The position numbers and the translations under genes are program-made. From assembly GCA_013368325.1 (NCBI GenBank), contig JAACJK010000170.1, positions 372,001 to 436,000 of the forward strand: a stretch of 64,000 nt of DNA, read 5' to 3'. Below are positions 23,141 through 35,600 of the stretch, one piece after another; the stretch's first letter is position 1, and every line of letters begins with the position of its first letter. The DNA is from Ephemerocybe angulata (taxonomy: Eukaryota; Basidiomycota; Agaricomycetes; Agaricales; Psathyrellaceae). The notes below the pieces were generated by a model that worked only from the letters and a program-made list of their open reading frames with translations, was not told where the DNA came from and did no database searches.

Positions 23141-23747
23141 GAAGGTGAGTGTGGAAGGGCAAGAGCGGTGGTAAATCGATAAACAAGGCTGAAATGAGGC
23201 GTTGCGTGGGAAGACAGGGGCCACGAGCCCTCGCCCACAGAGTGCTGTTGAGCTGTCGGATCGGGCTCATGGCGATGCTCAGTGCGACAACCTGACTTGC
23301 CGCTGTCAGGTACGTGGTGCCCGTCAGGTTGGGATTACAATGGAGGGTGCGGACCCGGTGACGATTCCGAAGCCATCGAGCAAGACGACTTGATACTTTC
23401 GATCCGAGCCTGGTGCAGGTGTGTTACAAAGGATGGATCGGGCAGGTTGGAATCCTCGATCGAGCGATGATTGCCAAAAATACTATGTATCAGCCACAGC
23501 AGTCAACAGTAACTTGATACAAGTCCGTGTATTCTCGATCTAACCTACAACGCAGATGGCTAGCTAAGGGACAGTGTTACATGCGAATCGTCTTGGATCC
23601 CTCTATGTATGGCCTCCTTTCCAACGCCGCGGCCGGTGATGGAATGTGCGGCTGCAATGCAAGGTCATTCGGAGTGGGCAACCGAGCTGCCTCTGGGCGA
23701 GTTCACCAAACGTTGGTAGTAGTGACCCATTATCCCGAATTGAAATG
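23141..23747. other. Intergenic with a gene relic shared with 28.6 kb
   Basis: No intact gene. About 23590-23745 resembles 28609-28770. The segments TCGTCTTGGATC, TGCGGCTG and CTGGGCGAGTTCACCAA occur in both, in the same order. On the minus strand both can be read around a GELAQ peptide, which suggests relics of one gene or repeat. Confidence 0.4.
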
Positions 23748-24688
23748 TCAAAGGACCCCTTCGCTAGTCCCCTTCTGAAAGTAGACCGGTCCTGTGTCGA
23801 GAAGCCGGTACTGCAAAGATCCACTGCGCTTGATTAGCTTCACCTCATCCTGCCGCGCAGCCGCTCCAAGATGCAGCGCAATCTAGAGTCGCAGCACGAT
23901 TCAGACCCACGAATGAAACTCATGTGAAGCTATAATATCGACTGACCTCTCCACTCACTGCCCCACTTCTCCCACTGTACAGAGGCCTGACATCCAGGTG
24001 GTACGTGCAAATGCCGAGAAGTTGTTGTAATTGCTCGTCAACCTCGTTTGGTGTCACGACATGATATCGGACGATAAAGGTCCAGTTTGCCTGCGATCGA
24101 GTATGTCAGACATCCTTCGCTTATAGAGAATGTTTTTTTCGAGTCTAAACTCACTTTGTGACATGCTATCCGCAGCGCCCGCACGAATCGCATAATGTCA
24201 AGCGGCGAGAACCCGATCCACTCGAGAGTCGACACATCATCCAGTATTACTAGCCTCTCTGAAATCTCGCTGGAGCTACTTCTGATAATCTCTGAGACAG
24301 AGTTGAAGGCTTCAGAAAGAACCATCTCGCTGCCTTCTGTAGATGCGACGTCAACGAACTTTACAGTCCCATTCGTGATGTGCTGCGTTAAGTTTACATT
24401 CTACGTGGCTGAAGTTCAGTAGGAAGTTGCCATTATTCGTGTCCATTGCTTCACCTGTTTAGATGCGACAGCCTTCCACTTCGCCAGATCCACCAAACTC
24501 GATAGAACCAGCACCATTGGACCCGCTCCCGATTCAGGTTTAGCCCTCAACCCAGGGACTCGCGCTTTCGTCGCCTGCTCCTTGAGACATGCATTGACAG
24601 CGCCGTGTAAGAGGAAGTCTGCTGGAGCGGAAAGTTCGTCCGTTATGAGCGTGAAAGCTCCAGATGGGATGTCGAACGGCGAGAACAT
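23748..24688 (-). CDS. ELP6: Elongator complex protein 6
   Basis: Minus-strand exons are 24688-24455, 24382-24155, 24090-23947 and 23882-23748, all in phase, giving 246 aa. This is the usual ELP6 size. Recognisable ELP6 segments are FTLITDELSAPADFLLHGAV near the start, VLSSLVDLAKWKAVASKQ, RLVILDDVSTLEWIGFSPLD, and the C-terminal YRLLDTGPVYFQKGTSEGVL. ELP6 belongs to the RecA-like ELP4-ELP5-ELP6 hexamer. That hexamer binds tRNA and works with the catalytic ELP123 subcomplex in cm5/mcm5 modification of wobble uridine. Like other ELP6 proteins it shows no obvious P-loop. It is a single-copy housekeeping gene sitting between an NLR cluster and a duplication-rich block. Confidence 0.85.
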
Positions 24689-25129
24689 GGTGGTTTGAAT
24701 TGAGAAGCGTTTTAGGCGCCCGCGGACTGATTTTGCGATTGATTGATTGCTTACCAATAGATGGCTGACAATCTCAATCTTATCTTATCTGCGCTTTCAG
24801 TGGTTCTCCTGCGCGAAGGCAAGAAGATCTGCGAGCCTCTTGGACTCGCCCAAGGAGGAAAAATTGTTGGGCTGAGTGGCGTTGTCCATCGACCACAGAC
24901 TCGGATACTCACGGCATAAACACAGATACTCAGTGCCGTAAGTTTTAAGGGGCATACTGAGACTCGATCCTGCCTTGAAAGTGTCATGAATCCGTTAATT
25001 GTACCCGAGGACACAAAAGTCGATTCTCGCTTTACAGAAGAAGAAAGGAAGTGTTGGAACAATGATAGTGTACAATGATCGTAAGCTGAGAAACACAGAA
25101 AAGGTGGATACAAAATGAAAGCTATGATA
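24689..25129. other. Intergenic, 441 bp
   Basis: Contains the ELP6 promoter and the 3' flank of the first family X gene. A minus-strand open frame here has no protein-like composition and was not called. Confidence 0.4.
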
Positions 25130-25915
25130 TTACTTGGCCTCTTCGGGCGCGACCTCTAAGCTCGGAACCGTCGTTGTTGCTACTGTGCCGCGTGGGGGAT
25201 AGCGGCACTGAATGAGTGCGCCCAACTCCTTCGGTACAGGTGTAAGCGTCCTCTCCACCCCAGACTGAGCACTCCCTGGTCGCCGTCTCACAGCCCCGGA
25301 GCCCAGCACCCATAAGTGTTCCCCTATGCAAGGATACTCGGCGTCGGAGAAACGCGCCCCTTTATCCCAGCGCAGCCAGATGAGGTTCATAGCTGAGAGC
25401 GGCTCGAAGCATCCTGGGGCGAGGCCAAGAGCACCGAGAGCCTGCCTTACCAACACGCCACGGTTTTTCTCGAATTTGAGGACCGTCATCATGACGGGAT
25501 GGTTCCAAGCAATGTAAAGGAAGACGTAATTCTCCCCGACTTCCCAGAATTGGGGAATCTGAAGTCTAGGATCCTCGTTAGCGTTGTCCGTTGCCGTATA
25601 GCATGTGCCACTTACCCAATACGGCTCATTTCGGAAAGTTTGGCGGGCTTGAAATTGTTGGACCTCCAGGCCGGCCAAGTCACATCGAGCATGAAATTCA
25701 TGTAGCCTGGGAAGTGATTTTTGATTCCGGGCACCCGTATCATCCACCCAAGTCCGTATCTTGGGGTCCTTGTAGAAGGCGGAATGATCCCCTCGGGTAG
25801 AGGCTGTTTGCCTTTGCCGAAGAGCAAGAATCTGGGATAAGATTTGTCGTATCTGCTTCATATTTAGAACGCGTTATCGAATAGGACCTCGATGCACTCA
25901 CATTTCTTCGAGCAT
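25130..25915 (-). CDS. Family X protein, copy A (229 aa)
   Basis: Minus-strand exons are 25915-25902 (14 nt), 25855-25616 (240 nt) and 25565-25130. The same structure recurs in copies B, C and D, which fixes the tiny first exon and the start. The first residues read MLEEIRYDKSYPRF. Conserved blocks are GKGKQPLPEGIIPPSTRTPR, GLGWMIRVP, FDVTWP-like sequence, NFKPA, QIPQFWEVGENYV, NHPVMM, EKNRGVLVRQALGALGLAPG, LIWLRWDKGARFSDAEYPC and GEHLW. There is no signal peptide, membrane span or catalytic motif I know. It looks like a compact globular protein with a variable low-complexity C-terminus. The family is unrecognised and no function is assigned. Confidence 0.75.
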
Positions 25916-25939
25916 ATCGGGCATCTAGGTGATGGTGGA

Positions 25940-25983
25940 TGGTGGTGGTGGTGGTGGTGGTGGTGGTGGTGGTGGTGGTGGTT
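25940..25983 (+). repeat. (GGT)n microsatellite
   Basis: About 14 perfect GGT units. A shorter GGT tract lies at the equivalent position upstream of family X copy B (about 41993-42009), so it belongs to the family X 5' flank. Confidence 0.95.
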
Positions 25984-27213
25984 GGAAAGAAAGCTCAGTG
26001 AGTGCCACTCTTTAAGTCTTTAAGAGACTCTTATACCCACGAAACATGGTGGCACCTGACCAATCTGATGGGATCACAGGCCGCTTTGACCTCCCCAGCA
26101 ACGAACAACGGAAAGTCACGATAAGTTGGCGGTTGGCTGGTTTGTTGCCGTTGCCTTTCAAAACGTGCCTCATAATGAAGTTCATTGTAATATGATTGCA
26201 TTACCGTTTACCAAAGTTAGACAGCTTTCACTACCATGCTACCATGACAGTTAATTAACGGGAAACTGCGAGTCGTCGGGCGCGGGCGCTTATTTGAAAT
26301 CAAAGATTTTTCAAGAAAGCTACGTTCGAGCGCGCACGGTCATTTTGGCTGTATTCCTCCATTTCTCGTCCTCATTGTATCTTTATCTCAGGTCCCTTGA
26401 TGCGACGACATCGGGTCGATGATGTGAGGGCAATAAAAGGGATCACTAGCATGGAAGCCTAACTTTGCCGACCTGGTGTTCACTGCTCGCCGAATCGATG
26501 TCTCGGATTCTTCTGTGAAAAGTGGATGAGAACGCCTCATCTCTACTTACAGCAGATATTGAGAGTAGTGTATACGGCACTAGTACGGCGAGAACTCATG
26601 ATGCAATGTCCTCAGCGGATACTAGCATCGATTCCGTAAGGCAAAAGTGACTCATTCTCGTGTTCCGTGCATGGGACCTCGGCAGGTGATACTTTGCGCC
26701 ATAAAGTAGCCCAATACTTACGATGAACTCTCTCTTTTCATTTAACTACAGTAAAGTGGTCAGCGTTATTGCGTTATTCGTCCGGCCAGTTCCGGTGTAT
26801 ATCCTCTGGCAAGTGGGAGTATTCGAAGTACTTGAGAGTTGAAAACTTTCGTTTCACATGCGTTTACACGGTTTCTAAAGCCCTACATCCTCGGCTTAAC
26901 TCAGAGATGACTCGTGAGCAAGTATAGGTCGCATCGTGAAGAGTTGACACCACTTGTATGGCTTCCAACACTCCATTACAAGTCTTCCTAGACTTCTATA
27001 CGAATCGTAGAAACCTGTACTGTATTGAAGCATTCCTATAAGTCCGCCTTCTAAACGGGAAGTATTCTCCAAACGTGACTCGGAAGTGGGATATCCGCGA
27101 AAATTTCAGAATAGGAATACAAATTATTTGGCCATCGGATAACCTTTCCTATTGAGGATGGTAGCACCCCCGATATTTTAGCAGTGTGGCATGTAATTAA
27201 TCCGCTCCTTGAG

Positions 27214-27220
27214 TATAAAA
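27214..27220 (+). promoter_or_regulatory. TATA box of CE15 copy 1
   Basis: TATAAAA lies 55 bp before the ATG at 27269. The element and its flanks (CCGCTCCTTG.GTATAAAACC) are kept in the second CE15 copy. Confidence 0.7.
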
Positions 27221-27268
27221 CCAACCTTTGCCCGTGCACTTATTGCCAAGATCCCACTCTTCAAAGCC

Positions 27269-28468
27269 ATGATCACCTTCACTCGACTCGCAGCGCTCCT
27301 CACCCTCCTCTTACCTGTCCTCGCTCAGGACCAGGAAGACGCGAGCCGCTGCTCCAAAATCCCAGACGACATCAACCTCACTCCCCTGACAGACCCCTTC
27401 ACCTTCTTCAATGGCCAGCGCGTCTCCTCGAAGGCGGACTGGACCTGCCGCCGCGCCGAGATCAGCCAGCTCGTTCAGCGCTACCAACTCGGACAGCTCC
27501 CCACCGTCCCATCGTCCGCCGTGAAGGCGACCTACTTCGAAGAGACCCGCCCCAAGGTCAACATCGCCGTCACCGTAGGTGACAAGAGAATCTCTTTCAA
27601 CGCCACCATCGTCCCCGCCACCGAGCCAGGAAAGGACTCCTCTCCCGCCATCATCTCCATTGGCGCGTCCTCCCTCCCCACACTCACCGGTGTAGCCAAC
27701 ATTATTTTCAACAACGACGAGATTGCAGCGCAGAACGGCCCGTCCTCAAGCCGAGGCGGCGGCCTGTTCTATGACCTCTACGGCAAGGACCACTCCGCAG
27801 GCTCGCTCATGGCCTGGGCGTGGGGCATCGGGCGTGTCATCGACGCCCTCGAGAAGCTCCCCGAGGCCAAGATCGACACCAAGCACCTCGGCGTCACCGG
27901 CTGCTCGCGGAACGGCAAAGGCGCGCTCATCGCTGGGGCCTTCGAGCCTCGCCTCGCGCTCACCATTCCGCAGGAGGGCGGCGCAGGCGGCCCATCGTGC
28001 TGGCGGATCTCGGACTACCTTGAGCGCAAGGGTCTCAACACCCAGACTGCCCACGAGATCGTGACGGAGAACACTTGGCACTCACAGGCGTTCGAGCCCT
28101 ACGTGAACCAGATCGGGATCTTACCGTTCGATCAGCACCTCGTCACCGCGCTCATCGCCCCACGCGCGCTGTACGTCCCGGAGAATTCCATCGACTGGCT
28201 TGGGCCCGAGTCGGCGTGGGGCTGTCAGAGGGCGGCAAGGACCGTCTGGGAGGCCCTGGGTGTGGAAGATAGGATCGGTTTTGACCAGACTGCGGTTCAC
28301 AACCACTGCCAATTCCCAGAGTCGGAAGTCGAGGGTCTCACCGCGTTTGTCGACAGGTTCTTGAGGGGCAAGAAGGTGAAGACCGATGGGTACTTCAAGA
28401 CGGAGGCGGAGTATCCCGATTACAGCGACAAGTTCTGGCGCAACTGGAGGGTCCCGACCTTGCGATGA
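27269..28468 (+). CDS. 4-O-methyl-glucuronoyl methylesterase (CE15), copy 1, secreted
   Basis: A single exon of 399 aa. The ATG at 27269 is chosen because it opens a signal peptide (MITFTRLAALLTLLLPVLAQ) just after a TATA box. The CE15 catalytic serine lies in the hallmark VTGCSRNGKGA, followed by PQEGGAGG with the family's glutamate and HNHCQFP with the catalytic histidine. Enzymes of this family cut the ester bond between glucuronic acid on xylan and lignin alcohols outside the cell, helping wood and litter decay. No CBM1 cellulose-binding module is present. The protein is about 93% identical (29 differences by hand count in 399) to the inverted copy at 45631-46830. Both lack introns. Confidence 0.92.
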   Translation: MITFTRLAALLTLLLPVLAQDQEDASRCSKIPDDINLTPLTDPFTFFNGQRVSSKADWTCRRAEISQLVQRYQLGQLPTVPSSAVKATYFEETRPKVNIAVTVGDKRISFNATIVPATEPGKDSSPAIISIGASSLPTLTGVANIIFNNDEIAAQNGPSSSRGGGLFYDLYGKDHSAGSLMAWAWGIGRVIDALEKLPEAKIDTKHLGVTGCSRNGKGALIAGAFEPRLALTIPQEGGAGGPSCWRISDYLERKGLNTQTAHEIVTENTWHSQAFEPYVNQIGILPFDQHLVTALIAPRALYVPENSIDWLGPESAWGCQRAARTVWEALGVEDRIGFDQTAVHNHCQFPESEVEGLTAFVDRFLRGKKVKTDGYFKTEAEYPDYSDKFWRNWRVPTLR

Positions 28469-29622
28469 GCGCGATAGGACAGTCGAAATGGTGTTTTACT
28501 AGTTGCGGCAGAGTAGGATACAGAATCTTTGTACCTTCCAATCAATCCGACGTGGATTCCAGTGGAGTTCCAGGTGGATGGCCAGGTGATGGAGAGTAAT
28601 GTTGAGGTCGTCTTGGATCGCCCTTGCGACTTCTCTTTCCGAAATTTCGTGGTCCCGTCGGTGAAGGAATTTGCGGCTGGAGCGCAAGGTTGACCAACCT
28701 AGTCAATTAAGTTTGCATCTGGGCGAGTTCACCAAGGGTAGTAGCAACGTTCCGAAACTGATCTCGAACTTCGCCATGAAGGAAGGCGGGGGTTGCTGTG
28801 GCTTGGGTTTCGAATACGACATGGGGATCATGGTGGTGGAGAAACAGGAAGGCTGCGCTTTGACAGCGATGAGAGTGAACTGAGCGGCTTGGCCTGTCGA
28901 TCAAATATGATCCGGTTCGGGAGACATAAGCGTCCGGTCGCCAGCAGGGTTGTTGCTGTGCCTTTTTTCCTCACCAGATTTAGCTCAGACTCCAGCTGGA
29001 CTCCAGAGGTACTACCGTACGCCGCACGCTGATCTGCAAACGGTGTATTTCGATCTACGAATACACAATTTCACAGAGAGCTTTCAACAGACAGAGAGTA
29101 TAGACAAAGCAGGGAGAAGCATAGCAAGAAAACAGGTCAATAGCAGTCTCATGATGTGAGTGTTGTACAATGCGTAAGCAAGGTGGGGAGTAGTAGGAGT
29201 TCGGAAAGCGAGCAAGCAACACGACAACATTCGAGAGCAATAAGTAGAGCAAGAGGAACAAAGCATCGGGAAACAGGGAAACGAAACGGAACAGAACAGA
29301 TAGCAGATATAGTTTCAGATAAGCAGGCAAGCAGATGTAATAAAAGAGAACAGAAAGAACAGATGGACATCATCTTCGTAAGTCGTTGTACTCGTAACAG
29401 GTTAGAAAATCGTAGAAATCATTGATAAAATCGTAAAACGTGAAGGAAACGTGACGGCGTAGTTGAAGAATGCGTGCGCACATCTACAAGAGGCGCAGCG
29501 AGCTGGATCGTGAAGCTATGCGTAAAGCGTATAGAAGAGAGTATAAAGCTTGGTCTAGAAAAAGGGTCATAGAGAGTTAATCATAGGAGCATAGGGTTGA
29601 TGTTGAGGTTGACGTCGAGGAT
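28469..29622. pseudogene. Intergenic with a minus-strand gene relic
   Basis: At 28499-28904 on the minus strand, two protein-like frames lie next to each other: HDPHVVFETQATATPAFLHG...TTLGELAQ and REVARAIQDDLNITLHHLAI. Stops lie between them and no proper start is seen. Part of this (28609-28770) resembles 23590-23745. The family is not recognised. From about 29040 to 29420 the sequence is purine-rich without coding signal. Confidence 0.35.
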
Positions 29623-32600
29623 CTAGATCCGAATCGCGCGAGCCTGCGACGCAGGCGTACGCCCGCGCGGACGAGGACGGTTCAATCGCAGCGAATCTCC
29701 AGGACTACATCGATAAGATAAAACACAATCAGCTTCACCGAACGCTCATTCAAAAGAAAGAAGGAAACACGTACGTCATAACAATGGAACCCTCGCCAAC
29801 AACGTTCTCCTTCTTCGAGTCCGTCGACGTCTTCGCCCCATTACTCCTCTTCGACCACCCAAGCGCACTCCTCCTCGCAGCCGACGGAACCCGGGGGCGC
29901 ACAGCACCATTCACCCCCAGCCCAGCCTTCTTCGGCGAGCCATCGCCCGTCACCTTCATAGCAAACGGCGACATGGGCTTGAGGACCTCCAGCGACGGCG
30001 CGACATTGAGCTTCTTGGCGTTAAGCTTCCTCTCCTTGAGAACGGGAGTGGGCGCAGAGTCGGGCTTGGATTCGAAGACGGTCGAGGTGGTCGACAGCTT
30101 AGACGGCACGGGGCGCTCGAAAGCGGGTGAGGCTGGGATAGTAGACACGAAGCGCGTCGAGGGGTAGGGCGAGGCGCGCGAGTTCTTGCGGGAGCGTATG
30201 CGGCGGAGCTCGGCGGGGAGCGGACCAAAGGTGTGGACGGAGTGCTCCAGCAGCGCCTTCATGCCATCAGGGTGGCGAGGAGGATCGAAGGCTAGATGAA
30301 GGTATGTCAGTAAACGAAGTTCAGGATAAGTATAACGATCAGCTTACCTTGAACAGCGTAGAGAGAAAACGGCGTATCCATCCACATCCTCTGGCTCTCC
30401 TGCACAGTATACTGCGCCTCATCCTTGAGATGATAAAACTTCCTAAGCGCAACGATCCCGCGCTCATCATCCCATACACACTCCTCGGGATTATGAATGC
30501 TCTCCGTATCCGAGCCCACGACGTACACCGCAGTCGAGTCATTGGGCGACTGCTGCAAAAGCTTCTTGGTAGTGGAGCCATAAACGGACTCGGCGTCGGA
30601 CGAGGGCGAGGAAGACGAGAGCTCCTCTTCGATAGTCTCGTACACGGAAGAGCGGGAGACGTGGGCTTTGGAGTACCGACGGCGGTGGCCGTGCCCGTGA
30701 TCGCGGGCACGCGCACGGGCGGAGGCGAGGGTGGAGGTAGGGTGCATCGCATTCGAGAGCGCAGTGTTCATGTCGAGCGTGTCGATGCTGGAGAAGGAGG
30801 CTCCAGAGATAGACGATCCATAGCCATCACAAGCGGAGAGCGGGGGCGTGTCCCGGCCAGAGCTCTCGGAGGTGCTGGTGCTGGTGCTACAAGTGCTTGA
30901 ACGGGATCGGGACGTCGGCGCGGGGCGCGTGAAGACGGGGGCAGCTTGGACTACAGAGCATCGACATCAGTAAATCACCTTAGAAAAAGAGGAGCCAGAA
31001 ACGTACACGAAAGGCTGAGGTCTTCACCAGCAGCAATAAGCACGCTCTCCTCCAAACTCTGCCTCTCCAACAACCCATGGCGCGCCTTGATCATCCGATC
31101 ACCACCAAACTGGAACGACGACACAGACGCGATCGACGGCTTGAGCTCGACGGTCTTCGCATTGACAGTAGGCACGGCGCTGTTCTCCTTGTCCTTGGCA
31201 GCCTGGTCCTTGGCAGCCTGGTCCCTGGCGGCCTGAGCCTTCGCGCGCTGCAGTCCATTGAGGACCTCGCGGGCGGTGCGGCGGTGGGTGTTCTTCTTCT
31301 CCATGCGCACGCAGGGCGACGCGTCGATCATAGACCCAATGGAGCGACGGCGGACGTGTCCTCCACCAAGCATCTAAAACCCAAAAGTCAGCACAAATAT
31401 CCACCAAGTATCAATGTCGACTTACGCTGATCATCGTATCATCGTCCTGCATCGGGCTGTGCGGCCCACCAAGGCTGATAACCGACAACGGCCTAAACTG
31501 ATGCATCGGCAACAAGCCTCCATGCACCTGCCCCGTATAATCATCCCCAAACACCGACCCACTCGACACACTCGACGTCACATCGCCCGTCCGGTCGAAA
31601 AGCGAATCACTAACACCCGACCTCCTCCCCCCATCCCCCTCCTCCTCTTCCTCCTCCGCAATACTATCCCTCACAGGCCGACTATACCTATACTCCGGCC
31701 CATCGATGATAGAGTCATAATAATCAAACGACGAGCCAGAGGTTCGGTTATACCCATAATCACTAGTAGAAAGCATATCGCCCGAGATACTCTGACTCGG
31801 CGACCCCGCAATCGCCTTCAAAGACCCCAAATGCTCGCTCTCATTCCCAAACATCTTCTCCCCCAGCCCGGGCCTCGCCATAAACCTCCCCGACATCGAC
31901 ACCTCGCTCGCCACCGAATCCACACTCGCATCCCGTCTATGCCTCGCCATAATCGCGCGGCCCCCAATGCCGCCATGCGCATAACTCAACGCAACCGAAC
32001 TCGCGCTCGTCACCGAGCTCGAGCGCCGATGATGCCCCATCCCAAAGCTCCTGTTCCACATACTAACAGGCGGGAGCCCCGAGACCGACGACACCGACAT
32101 ATTGCTCTCCCTCCTCCTATGACCGGGCCGCAGAGCAGACACAGGCGGGCTGGTGAAGTAGAACGAGCTCGCATCGCTGTCGACCCTGCGCCTCGGCGCC
32201 GGGCGGTGGTTCAAAAACGAGAACGTATCGTCCACCTGCGTCGACATGTCAAAGTCCATCGAGTCCGTCGCGTCGCCCTCCTCCTCCGACTCGAACGACC
32301 GCTCGCGGAGACGGGCGAGCGGCGGCGCCATCCCAAAGTCAAAGGGGTCCTGCGCGCCATCGCGGATAACACGGCCGTAGGACGACACCGACGCGATGCT
32401 GAACACCGACTCCTGGGCGCGGAGATGCGCACGGCTGCGCGCCGAGCTCGCATGGCTGCTCGCATTCGACGTGTTGGCCGTATAGAAATCAGGGCGGTAG
32501 TCGTGGAACTCGAACCCACGGCGGACCTCATCGAACGAATCGAGTCCTCCAAAGCTCACCCCCGACGCCGGCCTCGAAAGCGGGATAAACGCCGACAAGC

Positions 32601-35600
32601 ACCTCGGGTCCTGAGTCGAAGCACCCGACACCGTGCGTTCCCTCGGTTGCACAGCCGGCGCACCACTGGGCACAGGCTGCACAGAGCTGACGATCGACTT
32701 GAGCGCCGAGTCCTCGTACTCGTCGAGCATGGAGCTCGAGAACGACACCTGCCTCACATGCGCGGGGGGCGGGATGATATCGGCGAGCGTCATGGGCTTG
32801 GGCACCGCCTTGTCGTCATGCATCTCCTCCGACTCCTCCGTCGACATGTCGTTAAAGAAGCTGTCATTGTGCTGGGCGCTGGGTAACTGTGGCACGTCTT
32901 GCTGAGGGCTGGGCACGCCGCCAAAGCGGAACGAGCGGTTGAGCTCACCATCGACGGAGAGACCAGAGGCGTTGGACCGTGCTGACCGGCCGGACTTGAC
33001 GCTCGCCATGGATTTCTTCAGCTGCAGCTGAGCGATCGTCGCCGTGTTGCTGGACGTGCTGCTCTTGATCGATGGCAGCTCGATACTCGGCTGCTTCATA
33101 TCCATAAGACGCGACACAGACTCATCATTGAACCTCGGCGACGGCGACGAATTAGCACTGGTCTTCACAGACTCCGTACTCGCCCTCTCATCCTTGAAAA
33201 AGCTCGACAGCTCCGCCATACTCTCCTCCTCCTCCACAGCCCTCCCAACACCAACACTCTCCTCCTCCTCATACCTCGAGCCCACCCCCATCGCCTCCAC
33301 ACTATAGCTCTCCTCCTCCTCCTCCTCCTCCTCCTCCTGGCGCTGCATCCTCCGCAACGGCATAGGCGGCACAGGCGGCACCTCCCCAAGCCCAAAGTCC
33401 ACCCTCAAATCCACCTTCGCAGGCGTCTTAAACGCATTCTCCAGCTGCTCCACAAAGCTCCGTCGATCGCTCGCGCCCGACTCGTTCAGCTTCGCAAGCT
33501 CGCCCGTAAAGTCAAAGCTCTGCTTCGTGAAGTTCTCGTCCGAGGACGTCAGGTTGTCGTCGAAGAAGCAGTCGGTCGTCATCATCGTGTCCCCGTCGTT
33601 CTTGTCAGTGACTCCGGCGTGTGGGGGCGAAGGCGAATTGCTGGACGTGGGCGCGCGCAGGAAGGTAGGCGGGAACGCACTAGGCGGTGCTCTCGAGAAC
33701 GCACTGGGAGGGAACGTCGCGCTATCGGGTGTATCAGGCACGAGCTGTGCCCTGAACACGGGCACCCTCTGCGCCTGCTGGATCTCCGCCTCCGCCGCGC
33801 TGCAACTAACCCTGTGTTGCTGGAAAACAGGCCGCTGCGCTGCGGCAGGTTTGGGTTTGAAAGGCGAGAACGACGGAGGCCGAGGAGCGTTATCGAGCAC
33901 AAGGTCCATCGTGACATCCTCCTCATCCATATAATGCAACCTCCCAGTGAACGACGAGTCATCTCTATACTCCTCCTCCTCCCTCTCACTCTCACTCTCC
34001 TCCTCCTCCATCTCCCTCCCATCCTCCCTTTCGACCGTCTCCCCATCAATAGCGCTCCTCGTCCTCTTAAGAATGCTCCTCAACTCCTCGGGGACATCCG
34101 AGTCCGGATCACTCTCATCCAACTGCACACTCCCCGCACTCGCATCCGACCCGCCCATCGTCCCACTCATGCCCAAAAGCCTCCTCGCCTCCCGACTCAT
34201 AGGCGCCCTATTCTCCTCCGCCCCTCCCACACTCAACTTGCCCCTGCTCCCCTTGCTCCCCTTGGACGAAGCCCTCGACGCAACAGACGCCTTGCTCCCC
34301 TTACTCGTCGTGTTCGCCAAACTCCCAAACGTAAACTCGGACGGCTTGCCCTTCCCAGCCTTCACCGTCCTGAAGCGATCCTCGTCCTCATCCTCACAAT
34401 CAAACGTATCCCGCACCCTCTCCGGCGTCGGCGTCGTCTTCCTCCCATTCCTCCCAATTGACACAGCAGCCTGCCTCCTCGGATTCGGCTTCAACCCCGC
34501 AAACACAGGAATCGGTTCCTCCTCCCTCGCAGGCGTGATAGTCCTCTTATGCGTTCTTACAAACCCAGGCGGAGGCGGCGAGGGCAGGCCCTTGGTAAGA
34601 TCGCCCATCGTCATCGCCTTGGGCTCCGCGCTGAACACCAGCGCCGCGGTGGTAGCGGTGGTGGGAGGCGACGCAGCGACAGGCGACAACCCCACACTCC
34701 CAATACTCGAAGAAGTAGACGTCTTCCTCAACCCCGCCCTCAAATCCGCCAACGACACCTTCTCCGGCACCCGCACAGCCTTCCCAAACACATCCGCATC
34801 CTTCCTCCCAACCGTCCCCGCACTCCGCGCCTGCGCGTACGGCCGCAGACTCGAGATACTCGCTGCGCTGCTCCGCGCTGTGATGGCTTTGCTCTCGCCT
34901 CCATTCGCATTCCCAATCGAATTCCCTTTCACGTTCCCGTTAGCGTTGGTCGAGATTTGGCTCTGCGTCTGCAGTGCAGCTTTGAACCGTGCGTCCGCGC
35001 GCTTGAAAGCCGACCCCGCAAGCGTCGTCCGATCCTTGAGCGGACTCCCATTATAGCTGAACGAGCGGCTCAGACCCGTCGACGACGCAGAGGGCTCGCT
35101 CGAGAAGGGAGATAGGGAGGGACGGAGGGGTGTTACGTCTGGCGTCGCCGGCGTCGCTTCGAGGTCGAGGTTGTTGATTAGCTGTGCGAGGTCGTTTGTG
35201 GCTGCTGAGAGGATCGACAGGACGCCTGCGGTTGGTGATAATGTGTTAGTATGGTTCTGCAATGATCGAGAGAGAGAGAGAGAGAGTAGAGAGAGAGAAA
35301 GTGTGTGTGTGTGTGAACGCACCATCCTCATCCTCACAAACAGCCTCAGGCCTCGCCCTTGGTTTCTTCACAGGCGTCGCCACATCCTTCACCGTGCTCA
35401 CACTCTCCTCCCCTTCCCCACCCAGTTCATCTTCATCATCGCGGTGCCCGGGGAGAGAATCCTCGTAATCGGAAAGCGGATCGTACAACCCCTCGCCATG
35501 TCCATCCGCAGTCGCCTCCTCGATAGTAACAATCGGATACTTCCTAACCTCCTCCACTACCTCCACCTCCTTCTCCTCTTTCTCCTCTACCTTACCCTCC

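Larger units (their letters stand above)
25916..27268. other. Intergenic: microsatellite plus duplicated CE15 promoter
   Basis: No gene is seen in 1.35 kb. It holds a (GGT)n tract near 25940 and, from about 26886 to the CE15 ATG, a promoter segment recognisably shared with the upstream region of the second CE15 gene (46831-47255, opposite strand). Confidence 0.6.

Noticed and set aside
25130..25861. Continuous 243-codon reading of family X copy A
   Set aside because: Its first half is in the wrong frame. Introns fixed by copies B, C and D give the 229-aa product instead.
27209..27268. Upstream extension of the CE15 copy 1 frame
   Set aside because: It starts at a TTG within the TATA region. 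The ATG at 27269 gives the signal peptide and matches copy 2.
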